Below are positions 1 to 8,727 of a stretch of 64,000 nt of DNA, piece after piece. Under the pieces are notes generated by a model. It saw nothing but the letters and a program-made list of their open reading frames with translations. It had not been told where the DNA came from and made no database searches. The stretch comes from Psychrobacter namhaensis (GTDB lineage: Bacteria; Pseudomonadota; Gammaproteobacteria; Pseudomonadales; Moraxellaceae). The translations under genes and the position numbers were made by a program. How positions within the stretch are numbered: position 1 is the stretch's first letter; every line of letters starts with the position of its first letter. The stretch lies in assembly GCF_016107545.1 (NCBI RefSeq), contig NZ_JABASS010000009.1, forward strand, positions 43,709 to 107,708, in the 5' to 3' direction.

Positions 1-947
1 TATTTGAAAATCGAGACATCAAAGCCAAGTGTACGCAGCAAAGCGAAGCCGTCATTGCTAAAACAGCGGTTTTTGCCTCCAATACTTCCACACTGCCGAT
101 CACTGGACTGGCAAAAGCCAGTACGCGCCCGAACCAGTTCATTGGTCTGCATTTCTTTTCACCCGTTGATAAGATGCCTTTGGTTGAGATTATCATGGGC
201 GAGCAAACCGATGATGCGACTTTAGCCAAAGCCTTTGATTATGTGCTGCAAATTGGCAAGACGCCTATCGTGGTAAATGACAGTCGTGGGTTTTATACCT
301 CGCGTGTGTTTGGCACGTATGTCTCAGAAGGTATCGCCATGTTAGGCGAGGGCGTTCATCCACGCAGTATCGAAGTGGCTGGCACGAAAGCAGGGATGCC
401 GATGCCGCCACTGGCGTTACAAGATGAGGTGTCATTGAGTCTTGCGCTACACGTTAGTGAACAGCAGCAATTGGATATGGCCGCAGAAGGAAAGTCAATT
501 CCTGTACGCCCATCGTATGAGATTCTCAAAACACTGGTAAAAGAGTACAACCGCGCAGGCAAAAAGAGCGGCAAAGGCTTTTATGAGTACTCAGACAATG
601 GCGATAAACACTTATGGCCTGAATTGACGAAACTATACCCACCAAAAACCGAGCAACCACCGCAGCAGGATTTGGTCGATCGGTTGATGTTCATCCAAGC
701 CAATGAATCCGCTAAGTGTTATGAAGAAAACGTCGTACGCTCTGTCGCTGATGCCAATATTGGTTCTATTTTTGGTTGGGGCTTTGCGCCACATCAGGGT
801 GGTACGCTACAGTTTATCAATGCCATGGGAATAGACGCGTTTATTGCGCGTAGTCGTGAGCTTGCTGCGACATACGGGGAGCGTTTCGAGCCTGCTCAGA
901 TTTTGTTAGCAATGGCAGACAAAGGCGAGGTGTTCTCAGATGGCTAA
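1..947 (+). CDS. 3-hydroxyacyl-CoA dehydrogenase / beta-oxidation alpha subunit (FadB/FadJ type), 5' partial
   Basis: This is the C-terminal part of a beta-oxidation alpha-subunit-like protein; the reading frame is open from base 3, so the start lies outside the window. The visible part begins inside the NAD-binding 3-hydroxyacyl-CoA dehydrogenase domain: ASNTS is followed by the family hallmark LHFFSPVDKMPLVEII. The C-terminal HCDH modules follow, with KSGKGFYEY typical of the family. The enzyme would oxidise L-3-hydroxyacyl-CoA to 3-ketoacyl-CoA with NAD+ in the cytosol. Whether an enoyl-CoA hydratase domain is fused at the N-terminus cannot be seen. The stop overlaps the start of the next gene by 8 bases, so the two are probably co-transcribed. 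Confidence 0.9.
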   Translation, partial: FENRDIKAKCTQQSEAVIAKTAVFASNTSTLPITGLAKASTRPNQFIGLHFFSPVDKMPLVEIIMGEQTDDATLAKAFDYVLQIGKTPIVVNDSRGFYTSRVFGTYVSEGIAMLGEGVHPRSIEVAGTKAGMPMPPLALQDEVSLSLALHVSEQQQLDMAAEGKSIPVRPSYEILKTLVKEYNRAGKKSGKGFYEYSDNGDKHLWPELTKLYPPKTEQPPQQDLVDRLMFIQANESAKCYEENVVRSVADANIGSIFGWGFAPHQGGTLQFINAMGIDAFIARSRELAATYGERFEPAQILLAMADKGEVFSDG

Positions 948-2046
948 CAGAGAGTTACCAAACCACGGACAGATGCATGAACAAATGACTGACTGTCTGC
1001 GAGGGTTACGAGTGGTTGATTTGACTCGTAACCTACCCGGACCTTTTGCCACGCGCCTGCTGGCTGATTTGGGGGCAGATATCATCAAAATCGAACCCAC
1101 AAATGGTGACTCCGCCAGAGCTTTTGGTGACTTGTTTACCGCCTTAAATCATGGCAAGACCACCGAAAAACATGATTTTCGTGATGCTAAAGGTATTGAG
1201 GCCATTAAAGCCCATCTTAAAGATGCGGATGTCATGTTAGATAGCTTTCGCCCTGGTGTCCTAAAAGGCATGGGCCTAGACGCCCAAACGCTGCACGCCA
1301 TCAACCCAAAGCTGGTGATCGCCTCAATCACAGGGTATGGTGTCACAGACAGCACGATGGAAGCTGAGGGCCGCGTCAATCATGACTGGGCCAATAAAGC
1401 AGGCCATGATATTAACTTTATGGCCATGAGCGGTGTCCTTGATCAATTAAAGACCGCCCAAGGTGAGCAGGCCATGCCGAATGTCCAGTTTGCTGATTTA
1501 GCGGGCGGTAGTGATACGGCAGTGATTGCTATACTTGCTGCTGTATTCGCCGCCCAGCGTACCAAAAAAGGTCGTCATATTGCGATCAGTATGACCCATA
1601 GCTTATATCAGCACATGGTCATGCCAAAGGCAACCGGCGCACTGGTTGAGAGTCTCACAGGTAAGCGTCCCACGCCGCAGCATGACTTTTTGGGAGGGGC
1701 ACTGCCTTGCTACCGTTTATACCAAACTGCCGACCATCGTTATATGGCGGTTGGCTCATTGGAGCTAAAGTTCTGGCAAGGACTGTGCGATGTGCTGGAG
1801 TTGCCAGCGCTTAAAGACGTACACTGGCAACGGGGTGTTATGCCGCACATGATTGAGAGCCAGTCGGCAACCAAAACAATCGCAGAAAAATTTGCCAGTC
1901 AAACGCTGGCCTATTGGCAACAAGTCTTTGCCTCGGTTGATGTCTGCGTGACCCCTGTGCTGAGCTTACATGAAGCCAAAGCGCATCCCTTGTTTGCCCA
2001 TCAAGATGAGCATGACGCCACATCCGGATGGCAGCAGATTGTATAA
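940..2046 (+). CDS. CaiB/BaiF-family CoA-transferase (alpha-methylacyl-CoA racemase-like)
   Basis: 368 aa. Recognised from the N-terminal LRVVDLTRNLPGPFATRLLADLGADIIKIEP, a variant of the class III CoA-transferase signature, and from AGHDINFMAMSGVL, where the His-Asp pair matches the catalytic region of alpha-methylacyl-CoA racemases. Family members move CoA between acids or epimerise 2-methylacyl-CoA. Overlap with an HCDH gene favours a role in branched or unusual acyl-CoA degradation (inference). The ATG at 940 has GAGG nine bases upstream; ATGs at 976 and 985 are alternatives, since homology seems to begin at about residue 17. The 64 bases to the convergent GT2 gene show no clear terminator. 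Confidence 0.85.
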   Translation: MANRELPNHGQMHEQMTDCLRGLRVVDLTRNLPGPFATRLLADLGADIIKIEPTNGDSARAFGDLFTALNHGKTTEKHDFRDAKGIEAIKAHLKDADVMLDSFRPGVLKGMGLDAQTLHAINPKLVIASITGYGVTDSTMEAEGRVNHDWANKAGHDINFMAMSGVLDQLKTAQGEQAMPNVQFADLAGGSDTAVIAILAAVFAAQRTKKGRHIAISMTHSLYQHMVMPKATGALVESLTGKRPTPQHDFLGGALPCYRLYQTADHRYMAVGSLELKFWQGLCDVLELPALKDVHWQRGVMPHMIESQSATKTIAEKFASQTLAYWQQVFASVDVCVTPVLSLHEAKAHPLFAHQDEHDATSGWQQIV

Positions 2047-2110
2047 AGAAATGGCTGAGCATCATTACTGATGCAGCACGGGATACCTTTTAACTCAACC
2101 CTTGATGAGG

Positions 2111-2797
2111 TCATTCAGATAAATGGCTTTTTTCTAAATTCGCCAAAAATGCGGCAAAACCCTCTGCCGCCCGAGCTTCTAAACGGCTGCTGGTAATCAC
2201 ACGGACCTGATTGCTCCAAGTGATGGCATAGCCTTGGGCCTCAAATTTTTTGACCAAATCCACATCTTCATGACAAGGCAATGGGGCAAAGCCACCCACC
2301 GTAAGATATGCTTCACTGCTAAACATTAAATTTGCGCCGTGAATGTGGCGATGTCCCATACTGTCTTGGTAGTGATTGATATAATCTTGTCGCGTTTGCG
2401 GTGCTAAATGCGCCCAGCTATCCACGCTCACCACACCGCAAATCATATCCGTAGGCTGCTGCGTCATATGGACGATTTGCTGTATCAGCCAGTCTACCGT
2501 TACGATTGAATCTGCGTCTGTGCAGGCAATCCACGTTGCACCTTTTTTGATGGCATGGCGAATACCCATATCTCGCACCCGTCCCACACAGTGATAATGA
2601 CAGCATAGGTAATCCACACCTGCGGCTTTGACTAATGCAAGCGTCTCATCGGTGCAACTATCCAGCACCACAAGTGGGTACGCCGTAATGGTCGGCGGCA
2701 GCTGCGTCATGGCTGTCTGAACCGACGTGAGGCAATTGGTCATTGTCATCGCTTCATTATGAGCGGGAATCACAATACCGATTTTTATCTCATCCAT
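2111..2797 (-). CDS. Family 2 glycosyltransferase
   Basis: 228 aa, single GT-A domain. The N-terminus has IGIVIPAHNEA, the nucleotide-binding start of GT2 enzymes. CTDADS near residue 90 is the DxD metal/sugar-nucleotide motif, and GGFAPLPCHEDVDL is the acceptor-side ED motif. No membrane segment is visible, so it is probably cytosolic or peripheral. It is the last gene of the minus-strand operon, 34 bases after the methyltransferase. The sugar donor and acceptor cannot be told from sequence. GT2 beside a PIG-L deacetylase and a NodS-like methyltransferase recalls Nod-factor-type amino-sugar decoration, but that is analogy only. Confidence 0.85.
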   Translation of the reverse strand: MDEIKIGIVIPAHNEAMTMTNCLTSVQTAMTQLPPTITAYPLVVLDSCTDETLALVKAAGVDYLCCHYHCVGRVRDMGIRHAIKKGATWIACTDADSIVTVDWLIQQIVHMTQQPTDMICGVVSVDSWAHLAPQTRQDYINHYQDSMGHRHIHGANLMFSSEAYLTVGGFAPLPCHEDVDLVKKFEAQGYAITWSNQVRVITSSRLEARAAEGFAAFLANLEKSHLSE

Positions 2798-2831
2798 GTA
2801 CCACCCATTGTGTTGCTAGCTGTCGTACGCC

Positions 2832-3602
2832 TCATATTAAGTTTTCTTGCATAGCGACTGAATTTGACGTGTTTTGCCAAACGTCTAGTAAAAAATCGGT
2901 ATCGATAATCTCACTTTGATGACTAAAAGCCCCTTGCTGAGCGCTCTTATTGTTTATCCCACGCTTTGCTAAATTAAACGCTTGGTGTAAGCGTTGGTGC
3001 ACCGTGTCGCCTGTCATCACAAAGCCATCAATGGGGTAGCGCCAATGACAGCACAGTAATGTGCCGCCTATGGCAAGGTTTTGACCGATCCAAGTGGTCA
3101 CCGCATCAATCTCGTTTGGGGATAAATAATATAAAATTTCGCTAATGACAACCAAATCAAAGGGTGGTTGACTGACAAGAGGATGGTCTGATGAAGGCTC
3201 AGATCCTAAAAACGCCTCTTTTAAAGTGAATAGAGCGTTAGGAATCGTCCCTTGAATCACCCTAACATGAGAGGACGCTGACAAGCGTTGACTGGCAAGT
3301 TGTACCGCATGATGATTACCATCTATACAGACCAATGCCTGACAGCGGTGGGCAAGTAATTCGCTAAAAACGCCATTGCCGCAGCCCAATTCAATGCCAT
3401 TGCCATATTTTGCTTGGGGCAGGACCGCCAGACACATATCACGTTTGCGTTTTTCATACCAGCGGGTCTGATATTGCCATGGGTCGGTACTGTCGTTATA
3501 TAACGCATCAAAATACGTTGCTGAATAGCTGTCAGACTGGTTGTTAATGTCAGTATCAGTAGTAAGCGTCATTGGCGTTGTCGATTCAGACATGTGGTTC
3601 AT
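2832..3602 (-). CDS. Class I SAM-dependent methyltransferase, NodS-like
   Basis: 256 aa from the chosen start. Motif I is GIELGCGNGVF, followed by an acidic CIDGN motif II, both of the Rossmann methyltransferase fold. The N-terminal DPWQYQTRWYEKRK is characteristic of the NodS group, whose founder N-methylates the de-N-acetylated glucosamine of Nod factors. The frame is open up to 3710, but the ATG at 3602 has GGGAGG nine bases upstream and leaves a 17-base overlap with the PIG-L gene, so I use it; a second ATG lies at 3593. Separate deacetylase and methyltransferase genes here match fused PIG-L/methyltransferase proteins known in other bacteria. That suggests sequential N-deacetylation and N-methylation (inference). 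Confidence 0.85.
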   Translation of the reverse strand: MNHMSESTTPMTLTTDTDINNQSDSYSATYFDALYNDSTDPWQYQTRWYEKRKRDMCLAVLPQAKYGNGIELGCGNGVFSELLAHRCQALVCIDGNHHAVQLASQRLSASSHVRVIQGTIPNALFTLKEAFLGSEPSSDHPLVSQPPFDLVVISEILYYLSPNEIDAVTTWIGQNLAIGGTLLCCHWRYPIDGFVMTGDTVHQRLHQAFNLAKRGINNKSAQQGAFSHQSEIIDTDFLLDVWQNTSNSVAMQENLI

Positions 3603-4485
3603 ACAAATAAACCTCCCAGAGCTGGCTAATTCTAGCGATGGCTTGCGCCGATAAAATGGGCGGGTTACCCGTACTTTCATCAACGGTGATTTGGCTTTTA
3701 AAACAGGCAATGGCTTGCGTTTTACGCTGTAATTGCTCAGGGGTTAAATCAAGCCTGAGGGCACAGTGCCAAGGAATGCGGCTGTCATCAGGTTTTGCCC
3801 AATGCCATGCCCAAATGAGTGCTTGATAACAGGCCAGATTGTGCTGCTTGGCAAAAGCAGATACCACCTGACCTGTGGCTTCGTGATCAGGATGGCCATC
3901 GTGAGCAAAGGGTGTCACTAAAATATCGTCAGGCTGAATAATAGCGGCTAATTTTTCGTTAAACGGGGCTTGTTGAGCAAATACATCACCATCCGTTAGA
4001 CCTAGAGTCATAGTCGTGACCTGTTGAGCGATGCCCAATGCTTTTAATGCCGCAAGGCTTTCTTGTGGACGGATGACATTAAGTTTTTGTGGCGGATAAA
4101 TCTGCGAGTCTGGATGGCTTTGTGTGCCATTGGTCACATGAATCAAGATGATAGGATTGCCATTAGCCACCAGTTGTTGCAGCATACCGCCGCAGCCCAA
4201 GGTTTCATCATCGGGATGCGGGGCAAAGACACACACACGCTGATGCGGCAAAAAGTTTTGTGCAATATTCAATCGAGGTAAGTCTTGCAGTCCTTGCCAA
4301 TTTTGCCAAGCGTCTTGACTGGTGCCATCGCCCTCAATCACACGGTCACCGACAATCGGATGATTGTGTTCAGAGGTGGCCGTATAATCGGTTACGGTAT
4401 CGGTACTGACCGCTGCATCATTAACGCTAAATGTTAGGTCAGACCATGCAGGATGTTCTGACATATTGGTGGTTACAGTTGCCAT
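3586..4485 (-). CDS. PIG-L (LmbE) family N-deacetylase
   Basis: 299 aa. Zinc-dependent PIG-L/LmbE fold, with FAPHPDDETLGCGGM (first metal-binding and catalytic HPDD motif) at about residue 90 and HDGHPDHEA (second metal ligand) further on. Family members remove an N-acetyl group from amino sugars such as GlcNAc-PI, GlcNAc-Ins or GlcNAc-malate. The first 75 or so residues are low-complexity and lie outside the domain, so the true start could be further in. The annotated ATG overlaps the upstream acyl-CoA dehydrogenase-like gene by 13 bases, and the 3' end overlaps the methyltransferase by 17. This indicates tight translational coupling. The substrate is unknown. Confidence 0.88.
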   Translation of the reverse strand: MATVTTNMSEHPAWSDLTFSVNDAAVSTDTVTDYTATSEHNHPIVGDRVIEGDGTSQDAWQNWQGLQDLPRLNIAQNFLPHQRVCVFAPHPDDETLGCGGMLQQLVANGNPIILIHVTNGTQSHPDSQIYPPQKLNVIRPQESLAALKALGIAQQVTTMTLGLTDGDVFAQQAPFNEKLAAIIQPDDILVTPFAHDGHPDHEATGQVVSAFAKQHNLACYQALIWAWHWAKPDDSRIPWHCALRLDLTPEQLQRKTQAIACFKSQITVDESTGNPPILSAQAIARISQLWEVYLYEPHV

Positions 4486-5561
4486 ATGTTTTCCTGTCCA
4501 TCCGTTAAGTCATCGAGTGTTTCGCTGGCTAAAGTACTTGATAGTTCGCCAATTTTTTGTAAATCAAACGCGCCGTGACTTTGGCGAATAAATACAGGCA
4601 AATCCGCTGATAGCCTTGCGAAATGGGCATTATCACAAAAGGGTGCTGCGCCCAATGCCAGTCCGACGGTTTCGATGACTTCACGCGCCAACTGCTCGAC
4701 GTTTACTCTTAATTGGCGAATGGCAAGTTCATGCCTGTGTTCTGGTTGGCTGTCTATCAAGTGAGCCACATGGCGAAAATACTGCTGAGTGATGGCCAGT
4801 GCTGTGCCAATCTGTCCCAGATACATGGCTTTAAAATCGTGCGGTTTATGCTGATACCCTTTTATCAAGTAGGCTGCTATGGCCGTCGTTGCGCCATACC
4901 AGCAAGCAGCTACCCCTGCCGCGCCATGCCAAAAGCCCACGCGTTCTAAATACGCGTTTGCCGTGCCAACATGACTGGCTGCTGCTTGATTGAACTGTAT
5001 GGTAGCTGTATCAGTGGCTTGCATGCCGACCGCTTGCCATGCTCCGTTGTCGATCTTGATCTCGTCTTGCTGCATATCCACAACAAGTAATTGCGATTGT
5101 CCATTCTCATCTCGATAAGTCATGAGACCATGATCCACGATATTGGCGCCTGAACACCATGACTTTGAGCCGCTGATTTTGCCTTGTTGATAACGTATGG
5201 GATCAGGATGACCTTCTGCCGCCCAAATAGCCCATAGCCCTTGTGCCCGCTCGCTATAGCCGACTTCATGTAAAATACTTAGGGCGTCTAAGTGTGACTC
5301 AAACCATTTAGCAATCGTTAAATCAATGCCTGCCACATATGCCAAAACTTGCCAACGCGTTAAGGTGTGTAGGTTTTTCCTGCCACCACTGGCAGGGTGG
5401 GGGATTTTGTCGCTATAAGTGACTAAACGCTTTAAGATGTCGTGCCGCAGTTTATCGGTGATAACCAACGTGTCAATCGTCTGACGATCAGCGGAGATAA
5501 TGTCGTCTATAGCGATCTTAATATTTTGTAATAAAGGATTTTTTGCCTCTAACGTTACCAT
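4473..5561 (-). CDS. Acyl-CoA dehydrogenase-like flavoprotein
   Basis: 362 aa, with a typical acyl-CoA dehydrogenase layout: a helical N-terminal domain, a beta domain around SGSKSWCSGANIVDHGL, and a C-terminal four-helix region. The family is recognised by overall character; I could not place a catalytic glutamate with confidence. It may therefore be a divergent oxidase, monooxygenase or structural homologue rather than a beta-oxidation enzyme. AGGAA stands seven bases before the ATG. It starts 34 bases after otsA and overlaps the PIG-L gene, so it sits in the middle of the operon. Acyl-CoA dehydrogenase-like genes are recurrent partners of PIG-L/NodS/GT2 clusters, from memory. Confidence 0.8.
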   Translation of the reverse strand: MVTLEAKNPLLQNIKIAIDDIISADRQTIDTLVITDKLRHDILKRLVTYSDKIPHPASGGRKNLHTLTRWQVLAYVAGIDLTIAKWFESHLDALSILHEVGYSERAQGLWAIWAAEGHPDPIRYQQGKISGSKSWCSGANIVDHGLMTYRDENGQSQLLVVDMQQDEIKIDNGAWQAVGMQATDTATIQFNQAAASHVGTANAYLERVGFWHGAAGVAACWYGATTAIAAYLIKGYQHKPHDFKAMYLGQIGTALAITQQYFRHVAHLIDSQPEHRHELAIRQLRVNVEQLAREVIETVGLALGAAPFCDNAHFARLSADLPVFIRQSHGAFDLQKIGELSSTLASETLDDLTDGQENIWQL

Positions 5562-5595
5562 GGAGATTTCCTAATAATTATTGTGGGTCAGGCCT

Positions 5596-7230
5596 TTAGA
5601 CGGTAGCTGGACACTCGTTGGTTGTGTGATGACTTTTGACATCGTATAGATCATCTAAAAAATCTTGCTGCCAAGCGTGTAAATTGTCTTGCTGTAACCC
5701 CTGTAACAACGCCTGATAGCGCTCCTTTCGCTGGGCAAGTGGCATCTCTAAAGCTGTTTTTAAACCGTGTATGATGCTTTTAGGCTGGTGCGGATCGATA
5801 ATGACCGCCGCTTGCATTTGTTCAGCCGCCCCTGCATAACGTGATAGCATTAACACACCTGGATTCTCAGGGTTTTGGGCGGCAATGTATTCTTTGGCGA
5901 CTAGGTTCATACCATCTTTAAGCGAATTGACCCAACCGATATCGCTGTGCCAAAACGCCCTCATTAGTGCGTCGTGATTTAATACTTTTTCGCTATACGT
6001 AATCGCCTCCCAGTTATTTATAAAATCGTTAGCTTTGTCGTGGGCGCTAAAGCCATCGGTTTTAAACGTAGGCGTTTGCTCCCCACTAGGCAAAAATTGC
6101 TGATTAATACCATGGACGGTTTGTTTGACATTGTCATAAAGCCGGCGATAAATAGGTAGATCTAAGCGGCTAGGGCAGGCAATTTGCAGTAGTTTTAGCT
6201 GGTTTTGATATAGCGGATATTGTTGTAAAAAATAGCGATATGCTGAAAAACGCTCCAATAAACCTTTGGAGTAATCAATTCTATCGACAGCAATTATCTG
6301 CTGTGCGGCGGGCTTTATGACGTTTTTTTGCTGTGTGTGTTTTACCGTTTGTGAGGGTAGACGTGAAGATGAACGAGTGATCTGCTGCTGGATTTTTGCA
6401 ACATTCACACCGATTGGGTAGGCGTTAATTGCTAAACAGTGCGTGGCGCATAAATCTAGATTGAGCGTTAACTGTACCCCAGAGAATCGGTTAAACGGGG
6501 TAAAGTCTTGACTGTTATATGACTCGTTTAAAGGGCTGTGTTGTAAAAAGCGGCCGTTTAAATAATGCTGAAAGACGGCTATAGCGTTGGTTTTATCTTG
6601 CTGAGTTTGCGTACCCAGTACATCATAATGAGCAAGGTGTTCAATCAATTCAGGGCTTTGGCCAAGTTGCTGCCAAAATGCCAGTGGGGCAAATGGAATG
6701 TGCAAAAAAAAGCCAATACGATTATTTATCCCTAATTGTCGACAGTAATGCGCCACGCTTAAAAAATGGTAATCATGGACCCAAATCACGTCATTCGGCT
6801 CAATCACTTTTTTTAGTTGCCTGGCAAAAAGACGGTTTACCGCTTGATAACCTGCATAATCTTGCGGGGCTTGGCTGATTAAATTGGCTTGTTCGTGCAA
6901 CAGTGGCCACAGTACATTATTGGCAAATCCGCAGTAAAAATGTTGGTACTGTTTGGTCGTTAGAGCAGTGGTTATATAGGTGACTTTTGAGTTTGTTCTT
7001 TGCCCGTCAGCGTCAGCGCTTGCTAAAGTAGGTGGTTTGCTACTGCTAAACGCATTGGTCGCACAGTCGTTAAAAACATCGACACAAGGATCTACAATCT
7101 TGCCATTCCAGCCCATCCAAATACTTGGATTTTCTATTAATACATCATGCAGTGCTACCGCAAGGCCGCCTGCCATCGGATTGTTGTCGGGCATTTTAAC
7201 CCGATTAGATAAAACGATTAAACGGCTCAT
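5596..7230 (-). CDS. otsA: Alpha,alpha-trehalose-phosphate synthase (UDP-forming)
   Basis: 544 aa, GT20 family. Makes trehalose 6-phosphate from UDP-glucose and glucose 6-phosphate. Visible hallmarks are the start MSRLIVLSNRV, AGGLAVAL, WVHDYHFL, RIGFFLHIPF, VDRIDYSKGL and KDGMNLVAKEY. It is about 70 residues longer than E. coli OtsA (474 aa). The extra length lies in at least three polar insertions: near residues 58-80, 290-312 and 385-410. The core motifs are intact, so it is probably active. It starts four bases inside otsB (ATGA overlap). Trehalose made here would be an osmo- and cold-protectant. Confidence 0.93.
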   Translation of the reverse strand: MSRLIVLSNRVKMPDNNPMAGGLAVALHDVLIENPSIWMGWNGKIVDPCVDVFNDCATNAFSSSKPPTLASADADGQRTNSKVTYITTALTTKQYQHFYCGFANNVLWPLLHEQANLISQAPQDYAGYQAVNRLFARQLKKVIEPNDVIWVHDYHFLSVAHYCRQLGINNRIGFFLHIPFAPLAFWQQLGQSPELIEHLAHYDVLGTQTQQDKTNAIAVFQHYLNGRFLQHSPLNESYNSQDFTPFNRFSGVQLTLNLDLCATHCLAINAYPIGVNVAKIQQQITRSSSRLPSQTVKHTQQKNVIKPAAQQIIAVDRIDYSKGLLERFSAYRYFLQQYPLYQNQLKLLQIACPSRLDLPIYRRLYDNVKQTVHGINQQFLPSGEQTPTFKTDGFSAHDKANDFINNWEAITYSEKVLNHDALMRAFWHSDIGWVNSLKDGMNLVAKEYIAAQNPENPGVLMLSRYAGAAEQMQAAVIIDPHQPKSIIHGLKTALEMPLAQRKERYQALLQGLQQDNLHAWQQDFLDDLYDVKSHHTTNECPATV

Positions 7231-8168
7231 ATAACGTGTCTCATTGGGTTTTTGATAGAATAGGTGTTAGCGTCTGCTAAGTCAGACAGTAGAGTAAGGT
7301 GGCTTTGACAAAAGCTTAAGAAGCTCTCAAGCAATACCCGTACCTCGTGTACACTATGCACATAGTAATGGGCGCACGTTCGCTCATCGCCTACTTTAAT
7401 ACCCATGCCCTTTACTGTTTTTTGGAGTGTTTTTACTGTTTTAGCCCCATTTTTGTCTTGCACAGCTATAAAACCTGCCTCATCGGTAATGTCATCACCA
7501 ATAAAGATAGGACACAAGTCTTCGCTAACTTGCATATTCTTTAATAAGGTTAAAATCGCTGTCCCTTTATCTGCCCCTTTTGGCATGATTTCCCACACAT
7601 ATTTCCCTTGTTTCAATGTCCAATTGGAATGATGGTTTAATACTGCTGACATTATGGTATAAGCTGCATCCGCTAAAGTAGGATCACACCGATAGTGTAG
7701 GGCAATGGAATATGGCTTATTTTCTATCGTGAAATCACGATAAGGCAGACAAGCTTGGATGATGCGCTGCCTGATAGTGGTAAGCTCGGTAGCATCCACA
7801 TGCGCAACGCTTATGTGGTCACTATGATTGCCATTACTATTATCAATGTCTTCTTTGCTATCAAAGGCTATTTCTAGCCCATGAGTGGCGGCAATCGGTA
7901 ACTGTAGAGGAGACAGCATTTTTTTTGCTTCATCAAGACTGCGTCCTGTGACGATGGCGACGTTAACGCCATGATTTTGTATTTTTTGTAAAAGTGTCAA
8001 GGTTGCGTTTGGAATGGCGCTGTCTTTGGGATTAAGCGTAAAATCCGCCAGCGTGCCATCCATATCCAAGAACAAACAGTAGTGATACTGATTAGATAAA
8101 TAATCAGCAAAGGTGTTGGGCGGGATGTACGATGGCGTACTTATGCTGGGGTTTATTGCAACAGTCAC
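7227..8168 (-). CDS. otsB: Trehalose-6-phosphate phosphatase
   Basis: 313 aa, HAD superfamily. FLDMDGTLADF holds the nucleophile and acid/base aspartates; VTGRS, KGADKG and FIGDDITDE are the further HAD motifs in order. It dephosphorylates trehalose 6-phosphate to trehalose. The N-terminal 30 residues and roughly 40 C-terminal residues extend beyond the E. coli protein (266 aa). It is the promoter-proximal gene of a six-gene minus-strand run (otsB, otsA, acyl-CoA dehydrogenase-like, PIG-L, methyltransferase, GT2) with no gap over 34 bases, so all six are likely to share one transcript. Confidence 0.92.
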   Translation of the reverse strand: MTVAINPSISTPSYIPPNTFADYLSNQYHYCLFLDMDGTLADFTLNPKDSAIPNATLTLLQKIQNHGVNVAIVTGRSLDEAKKMLSPLQLPIAATHGLEIAFDSKEDIDNSNGNHSDHISVAHVDATELTTIRQRIIQACLPYRDFTIENKPYSIALHYRCDPTLADAAYTIMSAVLNHHSNWTLKQGKYVWEIMPKGADKGTAILTLLKNMQVSEDLCPIFIGDDITDEAGFIAVQDKNGAKTVKTLQKTVKGMGIKVGDERTCAHYYVHSVHEVRVLLESFLSFCQSHLTLLSDLADANTYSIKNPMRHVI

Positions 8169-8727
8169 ACTTTTTCCTTTTTAGTGAGGCAATATTAGGT
8201 TTTGACTAAATGTAACCTGACTTTGAGATAGGCTATCTGCTAAAAGCTCATGCGTTTGTCAGTTTGGGTGGCTAGAGTAACGAGCCGTATATCTCCAAAC
8301 CTAATAATAAGTTTGCCATAGACCCAGTTATACTCTGGTGGCGAGTATGTTTAATTTGGCATAATTTCTGTAACTTACCAGATGTGCCCTTAATGAACGC
8401 GCTTTTATTAATAATGGCTCATCTACTGCTTGGATTGATAAGTACAGGTTTCAGCCGTTTTTTATTAAGGGTCTTGCACGTTTTATAACAGCATAATTTG
8501 CTTTAGTATCGATGAAATTATTTGGCTGTTTTCTTTTATTCCATATTTTCATATATTAATTCCTATTATTTTAGTGTGCTTATATTTACTTTAATGACAA
8601 TAAGATTATGATGTAGCGCTGCGTTGCTCGTTGAGAATCCTCAACAGCTTCATGCGCCCCAATATTTCACTATAAATTTTTATATAACGATATCCGATCA
8701 AAGGCATCGGAGAAGGACGGCATTACT
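8169..8727 (+). other. Divergent intergenic region between otsB and the YeeE/YedE gene
   Basis: 559 bases without a convincing gene in any frame. It must hold the promoters of the otsB operon (leftward) and of the transporter (rightward). It is AT-rich towards the right. A six-base-pair hairpin (TCCGAT/ATCGGA, 8693-8711) sits next to the Shine-Dalgarno region of the transporter, and a GTTGAG/CTCAAC stem lies near 8630-8645. I could not match either to a known riboswitch. Confidence 0.5.

Noticed and set aside
8600..8727. Possible riboswitch before the YeeE/YedE gene
   Set aside because: Only short stems (about 6 bp) are present and no known aptamer core (SAM, cobalamin, glycine and others) could be matched.
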